Source: Vesta saturnalis (Eukaryota > Arthropoda > Insecta > Coleoptera > Lampyridae). Taken from it: a stretch of DNA of 64,000 nucleotides. The notes under the pieces are model-generated. The model was given only the letters and a program-made list of their open reading frames with translations. It had not been told where the DNA came from and searched no databases. Position numbers and translations under genes: made by a program. Below are positions 34,042 through 47,066 of this stretch, one piece after another (the stretch's first letter is position 1; the number at the start of each line of letters is the position of its first letter). The stretch is taken from contig JARFJB010000935.1 in NCBI GenBank assembly GCA_036346205.1, positions 242,501-306,500 on the forward strand, given 5' to 3'.

Positions 34042-35800
34042 CCTCCCCCACAAGGAGATTTTCTTCCAGAAAAACTCAAAAATACTGGTCCTAAGAGACC
34101 TACACAAAGTCAAAAAATAAAACACTTCACCGAGGTCCGCTGGTGAAGCCACAACCCAACCAGCGGTGTATGGTGGAGAGTGGATCCGCTCCGCTCCCCA
34201 TCACCAAGACAAAGATCACACAAACAACACTGAGCTGCAGCACCGCCACTACAACTCAGCCGGAGACTACATGGCCCCGAACCTAAAATAGGATGGGCAG
34301 AAACCACACCCTGAACATGGCCTGGCCGAAAAGCGGTCCAAAACCATGGGGACCGGCGTAGCCGAAATATCCGAAAGCCACCGCCAAAGCGGGGTAAACA
34401 TCAAAGATACGAGCAATCCGCTCCGCAGCCGATGAGGGGTCAGCCTCACCGACTACCACCTACGTCACTCTCACTCCAACGCAATGGGACTAAACCCGTC
34501 AATGCTGGGAGGTCCACAGCCGTGTCCCAAGTGACTGCTTCCCAACCCAACACCTGCCTCCTGGTGTCGACATCATACACTCAAAAAAAAACACACTCAC
34601 CCAAAAAAACAAACTAACGTCAAAGCCGGTAGAGTTCAAAAGAACAAGTCACAAATCGGTATATATATTTTCCTTAATACGTCAAAATTATCGTAAACGT
34701 TAAACAAGTATCGTAATCAGTAAAGTAGACGCATCAGACTTCCTAAAAACAAAACACCCTAATCTAAATAATCCTAACTATATACGATTGCTACACCGTA
34801 AAGTGGTCTAAGACCCAAAATAACCCTATTATAATCTAAATCCAAAAATGCATCACCAAAACCTTCAACATGGGACTCAACTCCCCCGTCAAGACCAAGG
34901 TCTCACCCTACCTCGACACACCACTTTGATTAGTCGCCTCTTACGACAAGCAGTTGGCCTCTGCTGTAGGAAAATTCTAGGGCCGTCCCTACACAGCCAA
35001 GTGTGCCCCAAGGACACAAACAAAACAGACAAATTCTGATACAAAAGAAAATAGAAATAGTCATCTCCACACGCCCGATAGTTTTTCCGACCAACCTACC
35101 AACAGCCATGTGACGGCGAAAATAACCATAACATAATCACAACTCAAACCTCAATCCTCAACACTCAACAAACTAACAATCTAACGGCAATAACATAAAT
35201 CCGACAAACTCGACAAACTCACCGCAATAACGTCATTAACATGATAAAGGAATAGGTTCATGACTCCCACAACCTTTATCCTAACCCTACCCCAAATATA
35301 TACTACCCTAAACGTAAGCCTAACTATGCACCTAACCTAAATGCACCTAACGCTAACCTACACGAAATGTACCCTATAACTAACTATGCACACCTCCAAT
35401 CATGCTGCTCGAGTTGAACGTGAACGTGAAGGAGAGGTATCTCCCATCTCAAAATCTTAAAATCAAAATCGTCCCAAGGACAAACACTAATATCCGAAAT
35501 ATTAGCTACTAAAGTCAAAAGAGAGCACAAAACAGTTTACTCAATATATCCACCATACGGTGCAGTGGCCTAAGCCCGATAATATTTTGCCTCACTCGCA
35601 AACCCACCACTACCTAACTCCAACACATCACACTTCAAACCCTCACACCATTCGAAATGTTGTAAACGCATTTGATTGCGGTCCTGAAATTCCATGTCAA
35701 GAGCATACGGAAGAGGCCGGGCCGCGGTTCACGGGATCCCCGCTTTCCGTTATTCCACAACCGCATACTAAAGACATAAAATCGAAAAACCTCAACCAAA
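34042..35800. other. Untranslated internal region of the non-autonomous LTR element
   Basis: GC-richer, with short frames that lack conserved features. Parts (around 34130-34300) resemble the stretch 46210-46330 of the other Gypsy element, for example GGCCCCGAACCTAAAA versus GGGCCCAAAACCTAAAA. Confidence 0.6.
34915..35002 (-). repeat. Conserved untranslated block shared with the other Gypsy element, copy a
   Basis: On the minus strand it contains CTTGTCGTAAGAGGCGACTA, which can form a GTCG/CGAC stem, and GTGTAGGGACGG. Near-identical blocks are at 35805-35886 and 46973-47047. Confidence 0.8.
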
Positions 35801-35804
35801 CCCG

Positions 35805-35886
35805 CTACGCCTATTTGATTAGTCGCCTCTTACGACAAGCAGTGGCATCTGCTGTAGGAAAATTCTTACGCCGTCCCTACACAGCG
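35805..35886 (-). repeat. Conserved untranslated block, copy b
   Basis: Same block as 34915-35002 and, with its upstream GC-rich neighbour (35696-35760), very close to 46856-47047 in the other Gypsy element. Confidence 0.85.
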
Positions 35887-36407
35887 GGAGTCCTAACTAC
35901 TACTTGCCTATCTAAAATTTCATAATTCGAAACTAAAATTGCCATACTCGTAATGAAATCCTCTTTCTCTTTACTTTCTAGATCAGTTTTTGCCACAACA
36001 TTATTAATTCTATTAAAAATATACTTAAATTTTGTCTCAATAGTCGCTATAATTTTTGTAGTCACGTTACTTTGTAACTCATCAATTAATTTTTCAATTT
36101 CTAACTTAGTTTCATTAATAGCTAACCTATCAGTATCAAATTCAAACGGGTACGGGGGTCGCGTACTCGCCCTACCCGCAGCTTCTTCACTATAAATACT
36201 CCTAAGTGCTTTTCGTAAAGCCGTAATACCTAAGGAAGCATCACCTTCCCTAATAGCTATCTCATACTTAATCTCATTCAATGTCAAACAATCAATATGG
36301 ATCTTATAACCCATCTTAACAAATAAAGGTTTCCCAAAATACTTCAAAAATATCCTACACAACTCGTTAATACCACCAAAAATATCTTTCAGAACAAAAG
36401 AATTCAC
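35877..36407 (-). pseudogene. Gypsy-type gag amino-terminal fragment
   Basis: A frame of 176 codons contains MGYKIHIDCLTLNEIKYEIA, SLGITALRKALRSIYSEE and TKIIATIETKFKYIFNRIN. Each lines up with the gag of the Gypsy element at 51674-50323 (MGYKINVDRLTPSEVRYEIA, SLGVTALRALLRNILSEE). It ends just before the conserved GTCGTAAGAGGCGAC block. The capsid core and zinc knuckles are absent, so at most it could give an amino-terminal gag fragment. It sits next to the 5' LTR as gag should. Confidence 0.8.
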
Positions 36408-36646
36408 TTAATACACAATAAGCTCAAAGTCACAAATGTAAATACTTACACACTAATTGTCTCCTCACAAAAAAAATTGCCATACGACTCAAAATTCACT
36501 AATCTCACCAAGTCCAATCGATAATTCGTCAACAATCAGTCATTTAAACTTCAGAATCCAAAATTCTACTACAATATTTTATCAAACATCAAAATTAAGT
36601 CACAGTTCATTCACAAGGCCCCACACGTTGGGCTGCCAAATAATTA

Positions 36647-38960
36647 TGTTACACGTCCAAACCGCACTAGGCGTCGTGCATGCTTACTAATGTAAGCGGG
36701 TTGCCAAGCCAGCTAACAGGGAGATGGGCGTGGTCGAAATAATAGGTAAAATGAATGATTAATATGCTCAAACACCTTACACCTACATTCAAACAGCTCA
36801 GTCCGGGAAAATATGTCTCTAGGCACCACCACAATCGAAACTTCGCTAAAAATAATTGTCTTAAGCTGGATGTTAATTAACCCTACTTGATTGTGGAAAG
36901 TAGGATTGTGCTTACTCAGTAAACTCTTACACGAGGGTTCTAAAACAAACACTCGTCCAAAACAATTCAACTCAAACTCAAATATATTTAGTACTACCCA
37001 GGTTCTTAAACACTTTTTGAATACACCTCGTATACCAAAACTTCCAAAATAAAATTTATTACTCAAATTCATTCACGTAATCAACAGTTATATTTTCTAC
37101 TTATTAATGAATAAACTATTCTTCATTCAATGATCGCTTATTAATTTTTAAAATTCCTAACATTAACGATATCTTTTAAATTTAATTTACCTTTTATAAC
37201 CCTTCTGAATCGTATTTGACATTCGTAAATATTTAAGGTTTCAAAACTCCAACTTTTTATTATACTTAATGACATTTTAATTAACAGCTAATCCGTCACT
37301 AGTGCATTGCGCTAATGAAACGAACATGAAAATTTTGCAATCAACCTGGCAAATATGACTTTTCAGGTTGTTCATTGATCTTAAAATCCGAAATATGCAA
37401 AGTCTACACTTTAACTTGTCAAAAACTACTAGGTCACCAATTAAGTAATCGTCACAACTATATCTCATACCTGGCTGAATAAACAACAAAATAAAAAGAT
37501 AACGATAAATATATATTGTCCTGCATAAAATACTAAACAAATGACAAAGAAATAAACACAAATAAATTTACATATACCACTACAGCGTGGTAGAAAATCA
37601 AAACCACACGTCGCTGTCAATTTCTGCAAAATTCTTAATACTAAAACAACCACTCAAAACCACATAACTCGAGAACGATTATCTTTTCGCTTCTAAACTA
37701 ATTAATATTTAATCAACATTACACAAATGAACTGAACAGAGAGATAATCGTACTTTACTAAATTTTCAAAGTACCTAAATATATTCCTTACTTAAAATTG
37801 TCCATTAATCCAACGCTTTTCTTTCTTCTTTCTTCCGTAAATCAATTATTTGTAATCCATTTGTAATCCTTAAATTGCATGAAACCACATAACCAGTGCT
37901 TCACAATTTTACAAACACTTATTCCTTTCTGTACTCACAAATAGTCCAATAACACGTAATAATCTGTATAAGTTTGGTTGCCTCTTAAAACGTAATAACT
38001 GTTAACTTTTTATAAATCTGCTTATGCACTTTTTACTTTCTTGCAAAATAAACGCAGTTGTTTAAACAATGACTGCCTTCACTATTATTCACAAACATAA
38101 CTCCAACTTAACCCATTCTAAGTTACACCAAACCTCGCGCGCGTCTCCCCCAACATTCACCACGAGCAACAGCCAAAAACGAAAAAGCTCCCGTCAATCC
38201 CTGACTTTCCTATTTATAACCTCAGTCATCCATCTTTAAACATGTCTTCCTTCCGCGCTATATTCTCCAATAGTATTCACTCAAAATTTCATAGTGCCGA
38301 TAGCTACTACCCTCTATACAAGCACGCGTGTAATTACAATACATCGCCATATTTGTTTTTACTTACAAATTTTACAATTACTTCATGAAGAAATCATTTT
38401 TCGTCATTACATTCATTCAGTAGCCACTCTGGACCATTACGCAACTTTCAACATTTATCTCCAACCTGCGCTCGATCTACTTCCGCAACATTTGCAAAAA
38501 TAAGTACCGTCTAAGGTCTCAAATTCCATATACATACACGTATTCTCAAAACAATTGCACAACATTACGAAAATTCTGAAATTAACACTTAAACAACAAT
38601 CTTTTACATATTTTCTAAACATTCTACACTTATATTACATCTTCTAGATTACTCATTTATCAACATTTCATTCTTACAACAACATGCAATAGTGCAATAC
38701 ATCGACAAATTTCTTTTCATTTACATTCATCAGAATCTAATTATTCCAACACTAAAGTCTCTATAACATTCAAATACACGTATCTACATACTGAATTATA
38801 TTTGTCCTACATTTCCAGTGGCGTATCATACACCCACATACATTATGCATACACACAAAAAAATTTTTTTTTCGTTCAAACTCCATACACTCTTACTTAA
38901 AACACGTAATACACGTAATTATAACATCCTACATACAGGGTGCGTCAACGCAACCTGACA
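36647..38960 (-). repeat. LTR (5' LTR in element orientation), 2314 bp
   Basis: Partner of 31427-34041 with internal deletions. Just inside it (plus 36646 downward) the minus strand reads TTGGCAGCCCAACGTG, a likely primer-binding site. Confidence 0.9.
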
Positions 38961-39829
38961 GGTAAACTTTTTATTTATGTATTTAATAAAATTAATAATA
39001 ATTATTAATCTACCTGTTACTTACAGGGTTACTGAAGTTATCAGTCGTTGAAACTTGTCCCCGTCATTAGTGTGTTTTTCAATGCCGAGAAGCTTTGTTT
39101 GTATTGTGGACTTTTCGAAGGGAAAGATTAGTTTTGGATGGTCAGTGCTTATTTATTTTCTTATGGAGTAAAGTTGAGCTGTTGCGGATTAGATTATCTT
39201 ATTATTATTTTGGTAAATTTGTGTATATCGAGTAAGCAACGCCGGTTCCCGTTTGTTTTGTGGATCGTAACGTACCCACATCTTGCCAGACAGACAATTA
39301 GCTGCTGTACATAAACGTCTTTAATAAAAATTGAGTATATAAAAGCTAAGAAACGCCGTGTAGATAAATTAATAGTGTGTAGATAAACTCAGGTGAAGTA
39401 AATACTAGGTAACCTGGTTCTGGTCTTGTTAAGATTTGCGAATTTAGGTTTAACGAAACAATTAGTTGAATTGACGTTATACAGCTGTCAACTCTGCAAT
39501 ACCGTGTCGTGCCAAAAGAGATTGGAGGGTTATTGGTATTTTCTGGTCAATCAGTAAGGGTCAAAATAATAAAAAAGTAAACAAGTTTTTGGTTTTAAAC
39601 CTTGCTGTGGAATACTGGCATTTATGTGCTTAGATCTCGATATTTTCGACTATAAACTAACTGGTGCCCTTTATTCATGAATTTCCCCTGTAGTAACTTA
39701 AGTATTACAAACATACAAAATTAATAACACGCTCACACCTTCTACCACTGAGCTACCGATACCCATATGTTATCTCTTACTTTAGATTTCACTGCCATTT
39801 TTTCCCGTAACAGTTCTCAAGTTCCTTCG
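38961..39829. other. No gene recognised
   Basis: AT-rich flank of the LTR element; one tRNA-like box A is listed separately. Confidence 0.5.
39650..39775 (-). mobile_element. tRNA-like SINE head (possible)
   Basis: On the minus strand near 39770 it reads GGTAGCTCAGTGGTAGAAGG, an excellent tRNA box A. A clear box B is not seen at the expected distance, so I call a decayed tRNA-derived SINE start rather than a tRNA gene. Confidence 0.35.
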
Positions 39830-42640
39830 TGAGATCATTGAGATATATAAGCGATCTTATGTATACGTTCCTTAGGATTTGACGTTCACAAGAAGCAACG
39901 AAGAACAGGTGATTTGAGTTGATAATTGTGTACAAGGGTACTTGGAAATTCATAACAGGGCGAATGTATGATTTGGAGGTATGTTATCGTTCTGGGATGG
40001 AAACTTATGATTCGATTACGTCACCTCTCTAGTGTTCTCTGTACGTTGGGGAATCAGTATAGAGTTTTTGTGAGAGAGGTTTTTTGGTAAGTGGCTTCTG
40101 GTTGGAGTATAATCCTTTCATTGTTGAATTGTCGAAAACTCTCCACCAGTTCGCTGAGTTAGGGAAATTAATGAGAATTTTTTATATGAGGCGGGAATCC
40201 GTTCCGCTGTTCAGATGCACTGTACACAAGGCGGTGTCATTCGCAAGCTGCGCAATGGAAACTACGAGTTTTGTAACAGTGGTAATGTCAAAAGCGAAGA
40301 TGTTGCATAGGATAGGGGTTAAAGTAGAATATTACGGCACGCCTTCTCCGGATTGAGATCCGGCTCCCATTAGAGTGCCTTAGAATTCCGACCCCATTTA
40401 CATTTTTGAGAACAGGGGCTCAATATTCAAGTTGGCATGATAAACCCGAGGGTGGGTTGAGCAAAAACCATTTGGTAGCAAAACCGTTAATACGGAGGTT
40501 TGCCCATATTAATATTGAAAACAATTTTCTTCTCCAGCCTATCATTCAAACATTCGCTGGAGTCAACAACCTGCAGTCTAAAGAACAAGTGTATTCATAT
40601 TCACCGTAATAAATTTACCAGAAACTACCACATGCTTTACTCCGGACCAGTCCGCTATAACTCTTCTGTCTGTAAAAGATGGAACGTTTGCGTGTCGCAT
40701 TGGAGGTTATTAGGGTATCTCAACGATAGTCTATGTATGCGTCTCAGGATTTGTCGTTCACAGAAAGCAATGGAGAGGTAACTTGTGTATAAATGTACAC
40801 AAAAATTTATGAAAGGACGATCGTGTGTTTTGTAGATATGTTGTTTTACTTTGAGGTGGAAACCTCTGGTTTGATTGCGTATCCTGTCTAGCGTTGGAGA
40901 GCCAGTGTACAATTTTTGGGAAAGGGGGTCCTAGGTAAATGGCTCCTGGTTATAGTATGTCTTTCATTGTTGAGAGATACGGAAACCATACTATGAGCCA
41001 AATCGGGAAATCTGTCATCGTTGTAAGTGGGATTTGGAAAAAGAGTCACTTGCGCTATGGTTAAATTTAGAGAGACGCCCCTTCAGCGGCCGAACGCGGT
41101 TTCGCTGTTCTGATGCAGTGCACAGAAGGCAGTGCCACCCGCAAGCTGCGCAACGGAAACTCCGCGTTGTGTGACTGTGAGAATGTCAAAAGCGAGGATG
41201 CTATATGGGATAATGGATATGGCAGAACTTTGCGACACGTCTCCTTTGGGTTAAAATGGATCAGAAGTAGTGTGCAATGCATTGATTCATATCGACCGAT
41301 TAGTCAAATTCGAAAACAGGAGAAGTGGTCTAGGGTATGAATTTTATCGAGGTGCCAGACTGTAAAATGTTTGCATAATTCCTAGAAAACCATCAGATTG
41401 AAGTGCTTATGATTGAATGCTCAGAAGTTCCTTTCCAGTGATTGCATTCTGTCTGCAAAGGGTAGTATATTTGTGTGTCGTATTGTGAGGTTATTATGAT
41501 ATCTGAACGTTAGTCTGTGCATGTGTCTTAGGATTTGGTATTCACAGGAAGGAATAGAGGAGAGGCGATTGGCGTTGGTGTTTGTGTATAAAGGTACCAG
41601 GAAATCTATAACAGGACGAATGTATGTTTTGTAGGTACATTATGTTTTGGGGTGAGAACCTTTGATTCGATTACATATCCTATCTAGTGTTCTTTGTATG
41701 TGGGGAAGAGAGATTACAATTTTTGTGAAGACGATTCCTAGGTAAGTGATTTCTAATTGGTGTATAATTCTTTCATTGTCGAGAGCTTCGGAAACCTTAC
41801 GATGGGCAATATTGACGTCGTTGTAAATGAGACTTGAGAAAAGAATCGCTTGCACTATGGTTAAATTGAAAGAGAGTCTCCTCCAGCTTACTCAGTTAGA
41901 AGAGTTCCTGAGAATGCTTGATATGAGGCGGGTGGCCTATCCACGATGCGCTAGACAGAAGGCAATGTAGTCCTCAATCTTTTGTAGATACTTTGTTTTT
42001 TGGGGTGGAAACCTCTGATTTGATTATGTATCCTGTCTAGTGCTTTTTGCACGTCGAGGTACCAGTTTAGGGTTTTCATGAAAATGATTCCTAGCTAAGT
42101 GGCTTGTTCCATTGTTGAGGAGTACGGAAACCTTACGATGGGGCAGATTAAGAAATCTGTAATCTTTGTAAATGGAACTTGTATCGCTTGCACTATGGCA
42201 GAATTGACGGAGATTCCACCAGATTTCTCAGTTAGAGAAGTTCTTGAGAATGCTTAATATAAGACGGAAAGCTGTTCGACGATTCCGATGTTCTGCGCAA
42301 AAGGTAGTTTTATCCGCAAGGTGCGCATCGCAAATTCCGGGTTGTGTAACAGTAGGAATGTCAAAAGCCAGAATGCTTTACAGGATAGGGAATAAGACAG
42401 AACCTTGCGACCTCCGCTCCCCCATTTGGGTTGAAATGGATTGAAAAACGTATTCCCTTCATTGACCGGTTAGTCAAGTACAAGAGTAGGAGAGTTGTTG
42501 CGGGATATTTAGGGTACGGATTTATTGAGTTTCCAGATTCCATCAGATGTTTGCTTAATGTTTAGGACAACCACCAGATTGCATTGCTTATGACTGAATG
42601 CTCTGAAAGTCTTTATAAGCAACTTTGACAAGGGATCAGA
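39830..42640 (-). mobile_element. Tandem array of degenerate reverse transcriptase segments (Jockey-like LINE)
   Basis: At least four copies of the same reverse transcriptase piece follow one another on the minus strand. Anchors recur: GTGGAAACCTCTGATTTGAT-like sequence near 39990, 40850, 41650 and 41995; and CGCAAGCTGCGCAA.GGAAA-like sequence near 40242, 41140 and 42318. Translations give QGSVLFPIL, a decayed FADD region (AHLADKTTF) and the ITYLGIVFTK block near 41750. No copy is intact. Spacing is uneven, because copy 3 is cut short near 41965. Confidence 0.7.
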
Positions 42641-43217
42641 CACCTCCGGTTATGTGGGAGGCGGAGTTAAATATTAGAAAAAAGTTCATTGGGTAAGTAA
42701 TACACTTTTGTCTTTTATTCTTCGGTAAAAAGAGAGACCTAACAATTCTTGTTTTTAACTGAACTACTGTATCTAATGTTGTTTACCAATTGATAAACAA
42801 AATCTAAATGTATGTTAGCTGTAGTTTGTTTAAATACATGGATTAATATTTCTTTAGTGTTTTACATTAGCCTACGTCATACAACTTATGTTACCTACAA
42901 TTCATAGTTACTATATTTAGAATATAGTGCCCAAGAAAAAAATCAAGTGGTGGTAAGAACTATGTGTTTGGGAGATGTAATGTAATAACTAAAGTATTAT
43001 ACTGCTAGTTTTATTTATTTTAAGCAATGTACCGAACAAACAATGCCGAATAATTTCTGTAGCGAGGAAACTGCCGAATTGTTTAGTCAACATTTAAACA
43101 CAACCTTAAATTTAAACCCGTCAGTAAAACTAACCAGGTCATATGATCTAAGCTATAATATTAATTAACTCGCCATTGACTGTGTATAGAACCAGGCCTA
43201 AAAAATAATAAATTTTT
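42641..43217. other. No gene recognised
   Basis: AT-rich flank with no conserved frames. Confidence 0.5.
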
Positions 43218-43556
43218 TTATTTCATATTCAAATTAACTCGTCGTTTTAATTTTAGTGCGTACTGGTAAGACATTCCTTCAAAGTCGATTTGTGTGTATT
43301 TAGCACCCCCAACAAACTCAAATTCAAAATCAAATCCACGTTTTCTCGTATATAGAGTTATAATGTATGCAAATTTTTAGTCTATCGGTCGGCGCTTGAG
43401 TAGTATTTCGACTCCAGGCCTGATCTTTTCCTCAACCAGATTTGCTATCCAACTCCAGTTAGATTGGCTTAGCAATACAAAAACGAAAAACGAACCCGTA
43501 ACACTTTTGGGAGCTAGAACTTTATTATTCATGTAGCGTGATAAGCCCAATTGCAT
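43218..43556 (-). pseudogene. Unrecognised reading frame of 112 codons with a single internal stop
   Basis: From ATG at 43556 the frame gives 59 residues (including VTGSFFVFVLLSQSNWSWIA and EEKIRPGVEILLKRRPID), meets TAA at 43377-43379, then stays open for another 52 codons (including RKRGFDFEFEFVGGAKYTQI and GMSYQYALKLKRRVNLNMK) to TAA at 43218. AATAAA-like sequence follows directly. The amino-acid composition looks protein-like across the stop. No family recognised. It may be a decayed host exon or part of an unknown element; the Gypsy LTR begins 117 bp upstream of its start. Confidence 0.45.
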
Positions 43557-43672
43557 TTAAGGATAAGCGCCATCAACACCGGTTTAAATGGGCAAACCCC
43601 CAATTGGCATCGAAATAAAGAGGAAGAAGAGTTATTAAAAACAATTTTCATCTCCAGTTTATCTCTAAATAA

Positions 43673-46060
43673 TGTAACGGTATAAACGGGTGGTAGAACG
43701 GGATTACAGATAAATTGGCCCCTTTTTGCCTCGACTAGTCAGCGTGTGGGTCGTGGATTGATGTTAATAATTTTGCACATCCAGAATAATAAATCGTCAG
43801 TCAAAATAGGGGATGAAGTCAAAATCGATTCGGTTAAGGGCGCCAGGATATTTGATAAGACAAAAATAAGGGTTGTCGTGCCATAATTACGAGTACATAG
43901 CGTGTCTAAACATCCAAAAAACATGCGCTTACCTATTCGTAATCAATTCCAGGTGTGCTGGACAGCAATTCAGCAAACCACCTAAAATCGGGCTTAAAAA
44001 AAAACACTACACGCTTGTCAAATAAAAGCGTGATCAACACTCAATAACGTTACGTTAATACACCTCCGTGTAAATAATGCATTAAATAATAATCAAAACA
44101 AAAAAATCTATAAAATGAACTCTAAATGAATTAATATTCAACTAAAAAAAAAATCAAATAAAATTACTAAATATTAATAACGCTATTACTCAATAAAATC
44201 AAAAAAACTAACTTTGTTACGTTAAAACTAAATTACGGTAACTTGCAATAAAACTTTTATGTAACACAAAAGGGTTTCCATAGAAGTAAAACACATTTAT
44301 AAAACAAAACAAAGCTATAATAAAATAAAATAAGGATAAATATAAACATACGATAAAGTGTATGGACAAAAAAAACTACAAAGGCTTATTGGGCGACAGG
44401 ATGTCTGATCAGAATCTGCTTACGCCGTACTAAATCGTTTAACCTAAATATAAATAAACCGTGGATTATGTATCCACACAACTACAGGGTCAATTGCCCT
44501 TTACTAATAAAATAAAAAAAATGTGAAGGCGGAGCGTTAGAGTTAAGATTAATTCCAATAACTAAATTCAAAACACAGTTTAAATTAACAAAAAAAACGA
44601 TACACAACTCCGCTTTCAAACCTTCAACAAATAAAATAATTCGAAACACACAACAATCTTAAAAGTTTTCAATAAAAACACAATGTTATAATACCTTACA
44701 AGGTCTAGATAGCACCTCCTCTGTGTTACAACGGATGGTACGAACCAGGTGATCGGCTACAGCTATAACGGGAATGGAAACTCCCAGGTCCGGCAAAAGA
44801 TGAAGATAAATGTTGACTGTTATTCTTTTATACACGAACAATTTCTTAAGTTAACTCGTTAAAATGTTACTGCATTAACCATGTACAATAATAATGTGAG
44901 CGTTCAAAAATTGTTTGATAACTTTTAGCTTTTAATGTTCTTTTAAATAATTTTATTTTCCACTAAAACTCCTTAATAATTTGTTTAAATAACTAAATAT
45001 ATTTTAATGTATTGCGATAGTTTCTTTATCTTTACACACGCTTTGTACGATAAATAGGTGGCACTGTAAGAACGATGATTTTAAGTAAATCCGCAAAGGC
45101 GATATAAACCAAAAGTCCATCGACGCACTAAGAAAACACGAAGATGTCCTCCAGGTAATTTTACGTAAATCCGAAATCGGCACTAGGTATAATCCTTTGG
45201 TGAATGAACAATTTTGATAAAATCCCTCTACAGGTTCTTCTTCAGAGGTAGTTAAACTACCCTTACTACACAAAAAAGTACGTTCGATAAACACCACAAG
45301 GTCCAAAATTTCAACGTTCTAAACCACCCCTTAAAGCGTAACCCTAATCTTCACGGTACTACTACTACTCGAAAGCGTGAACAGTTTTTGAATCCCCAAA
45401 GTATTCACAAAAATCCATCTTTGAATTTGCATCCCACTACTCATAAAAAATCTTATCTAATATAATTCAACCAATTAAAAAAACGGAAGGGGAAAATTTA
45501 GTACCCCCAATACATAAATTCGTTTCCGTCCGTAAGGACTCGGTAAATTTTCAAAAACTACACGTCAGCAAAAGTATCCTGTACAGCCTCTGTATGTCTA
45601 CCTTAAAGTACGAACAATAAGGCCCACATGCAATCTCTATGAATCAAAACCAAAATACCTAATAATAAACTGGACAACTATACTTAAGCGTCTTTCTGTC
45701 GCTAACATGACGCCATACGCAGATAAGCCTATACTATTTATTTAACGTACTTAATTTTCTATTATATTTTTCGGAAATCAAACGAAATAAACCTTAATTA
45801 AACTTATAAACTACTATTTACAAATAAACGTTAATCAAACTTCTATAAACGAGAAATAATAACGAAAAACAATCTAAATTTCGGAATAATAATTTCACAA
45901 ACAAAGAATTTAAAGCTCACCATACACATTAAAGCAAATTTACTATAAAACTTAATTTGACAACAAAAAAAAATATTTATATATGGAATCTTAACTAAGT
46001 ACATAGAACTACAAACAAAATTACCCAATACGTATACAGGGTGTTCAAAATACCCTGACA
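43673..46060 (-). repeat. LTR (3' LTR in element orientation), 2388 bp
   Basis: Nearly identical to 51826-54219. A likely polypurine tract (minus-strand GTAAGGGGAG) lies just outside at 46061-46070. Frames such as 45004-45306 occur in both LTRs and are not considered genes. Confidence 0.95.
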
Positions 46061-46499
46061 CTCCCCTTACAAAAATATTTTCCTTCGGAAAATATATCCG
46101 AAAAACAACTAAACTCTACAGGCAACCTACGCCAGGAACAAAAACAAAACTAACACTAACTACAAACGTTAACTCCCACAAACTAAATGTACGAAGAAGT
46201 ACGGAAAATGCGGTGGTGCTGGTCAGGAAAGACCCCTCGCAACACCCTCAAAAGCTAGTGATGTGCTACCGCTCGCACACACCACTAGTTGGGACTATAG
46301 GGCCCAAAACCTAAAACAAAGCTATACAAAGCTTTAAACTGTTGGGGTCCGTGAAGCGAACCACCAACAGAGGCGCAAATGAAAATCCGGTAAAAAAAAA
46401 AAAACTACATTACACAAAACGGACGACGAAACCAACCATGACCTTTGACAGACAGAGGGTGGGGAACCGGTACTCGGCATAACTGTATATATAAACATC

Positions 46500-46610
46500 G
46501 AAACTAAAGCTCGACAACTCCACAAAGTCAACAAAACTCCACAAACTTCAAAAACTCCACAAACCTCCACAAAACTCCACAAAACTCCACAAAACTCAAC
46601 AAACGCAACG
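46500..46610. repeat. Short tandem repeat of CTCCACAAA units
   Basis: About eight imperfect units of 9-12 nt inside the untranslated region between integrase and the 3' LTR. Confidence 0.85.
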
Positions 46611-46972
46611 CGTCCCTCGAGGCGGCAAGAGGGTGGTTCCAACTCCCTCCCCCGAACTCGAGTTCTGCCTCCTTGGCACTACAAAACAAAACTTCCACAG
46701 TCACGTTCGGTATCATAAGTCAAAGTCGAGAAGACAAAAAAAATGGATCAAATCCACGATAAACGACAAACCCAAAAATGATCCGCTAAGGATCCGAGAA
46801 AGCACAACAAGGTGCAACAACGGTACACGCGTTTGGCTGGTGCACTGAAACTCCGCGTCGAGAGCATACGGAAGAGGCCGGGCCACGGTTCACGAGATCC
46901 CCGCTTTCCGTTATTCCACAACCGCATACGCAAGACCCAAAATCGCAACACCTCCAACCAAACTCGCTACGC

Positions 46973-47047
46973 CTACTTGATTAGTCGCCTCTTACGACAA
47001 GCAGTGGCATCTGCTGTAGGAAAATTCTTACTCCGTCCCTACACAGA
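46973..47047 (-). repeat. Conserved untranslated block shared with the non-autonomous LTR element
   Basis: Same block as 35805-35886 and 34915-35002, here directly downstream of the integrase end. Confidence 0.85.
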
Positions 47048-47066
47048 GAAAACGTCCAAGAGGACT

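Larger units (their letters stand above)
31427..38960 (-). mobile_element. Non-autonomous Ty3/Gypsy-family LTR retrotransposon (gag remnant only)
   Basis: Two LTRs (31427-34041 and 36647-38960) begin TGTTACACG and end AACCTGACA on the plus strand, flanked by the 4-bp target duplication GGTA (31423-31426 and 38961-38964). The internal part is only 2.6 kb and codes for a gag amino-terminus on the minus strand, so the element points to the left. No protease, reverse transcriptase or integrase is present. The gag is related to that of the Gypsy element at 43.7-54.2 kb. Confidence 0.85.

Noticed and set aside
34110..34620. Overlapping frames on both strands in the GC-richer part of the LTR element
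   Set aside because: Low-complexity composition, no conserved domain, and the region aligns as untranslated sequence with the other Gypsy element.
45004..45306. A 100-codon frame repeated at 53162-53464
   Set aside because: Within the Gypsy LTRs; repetition is explained by LTR identity.
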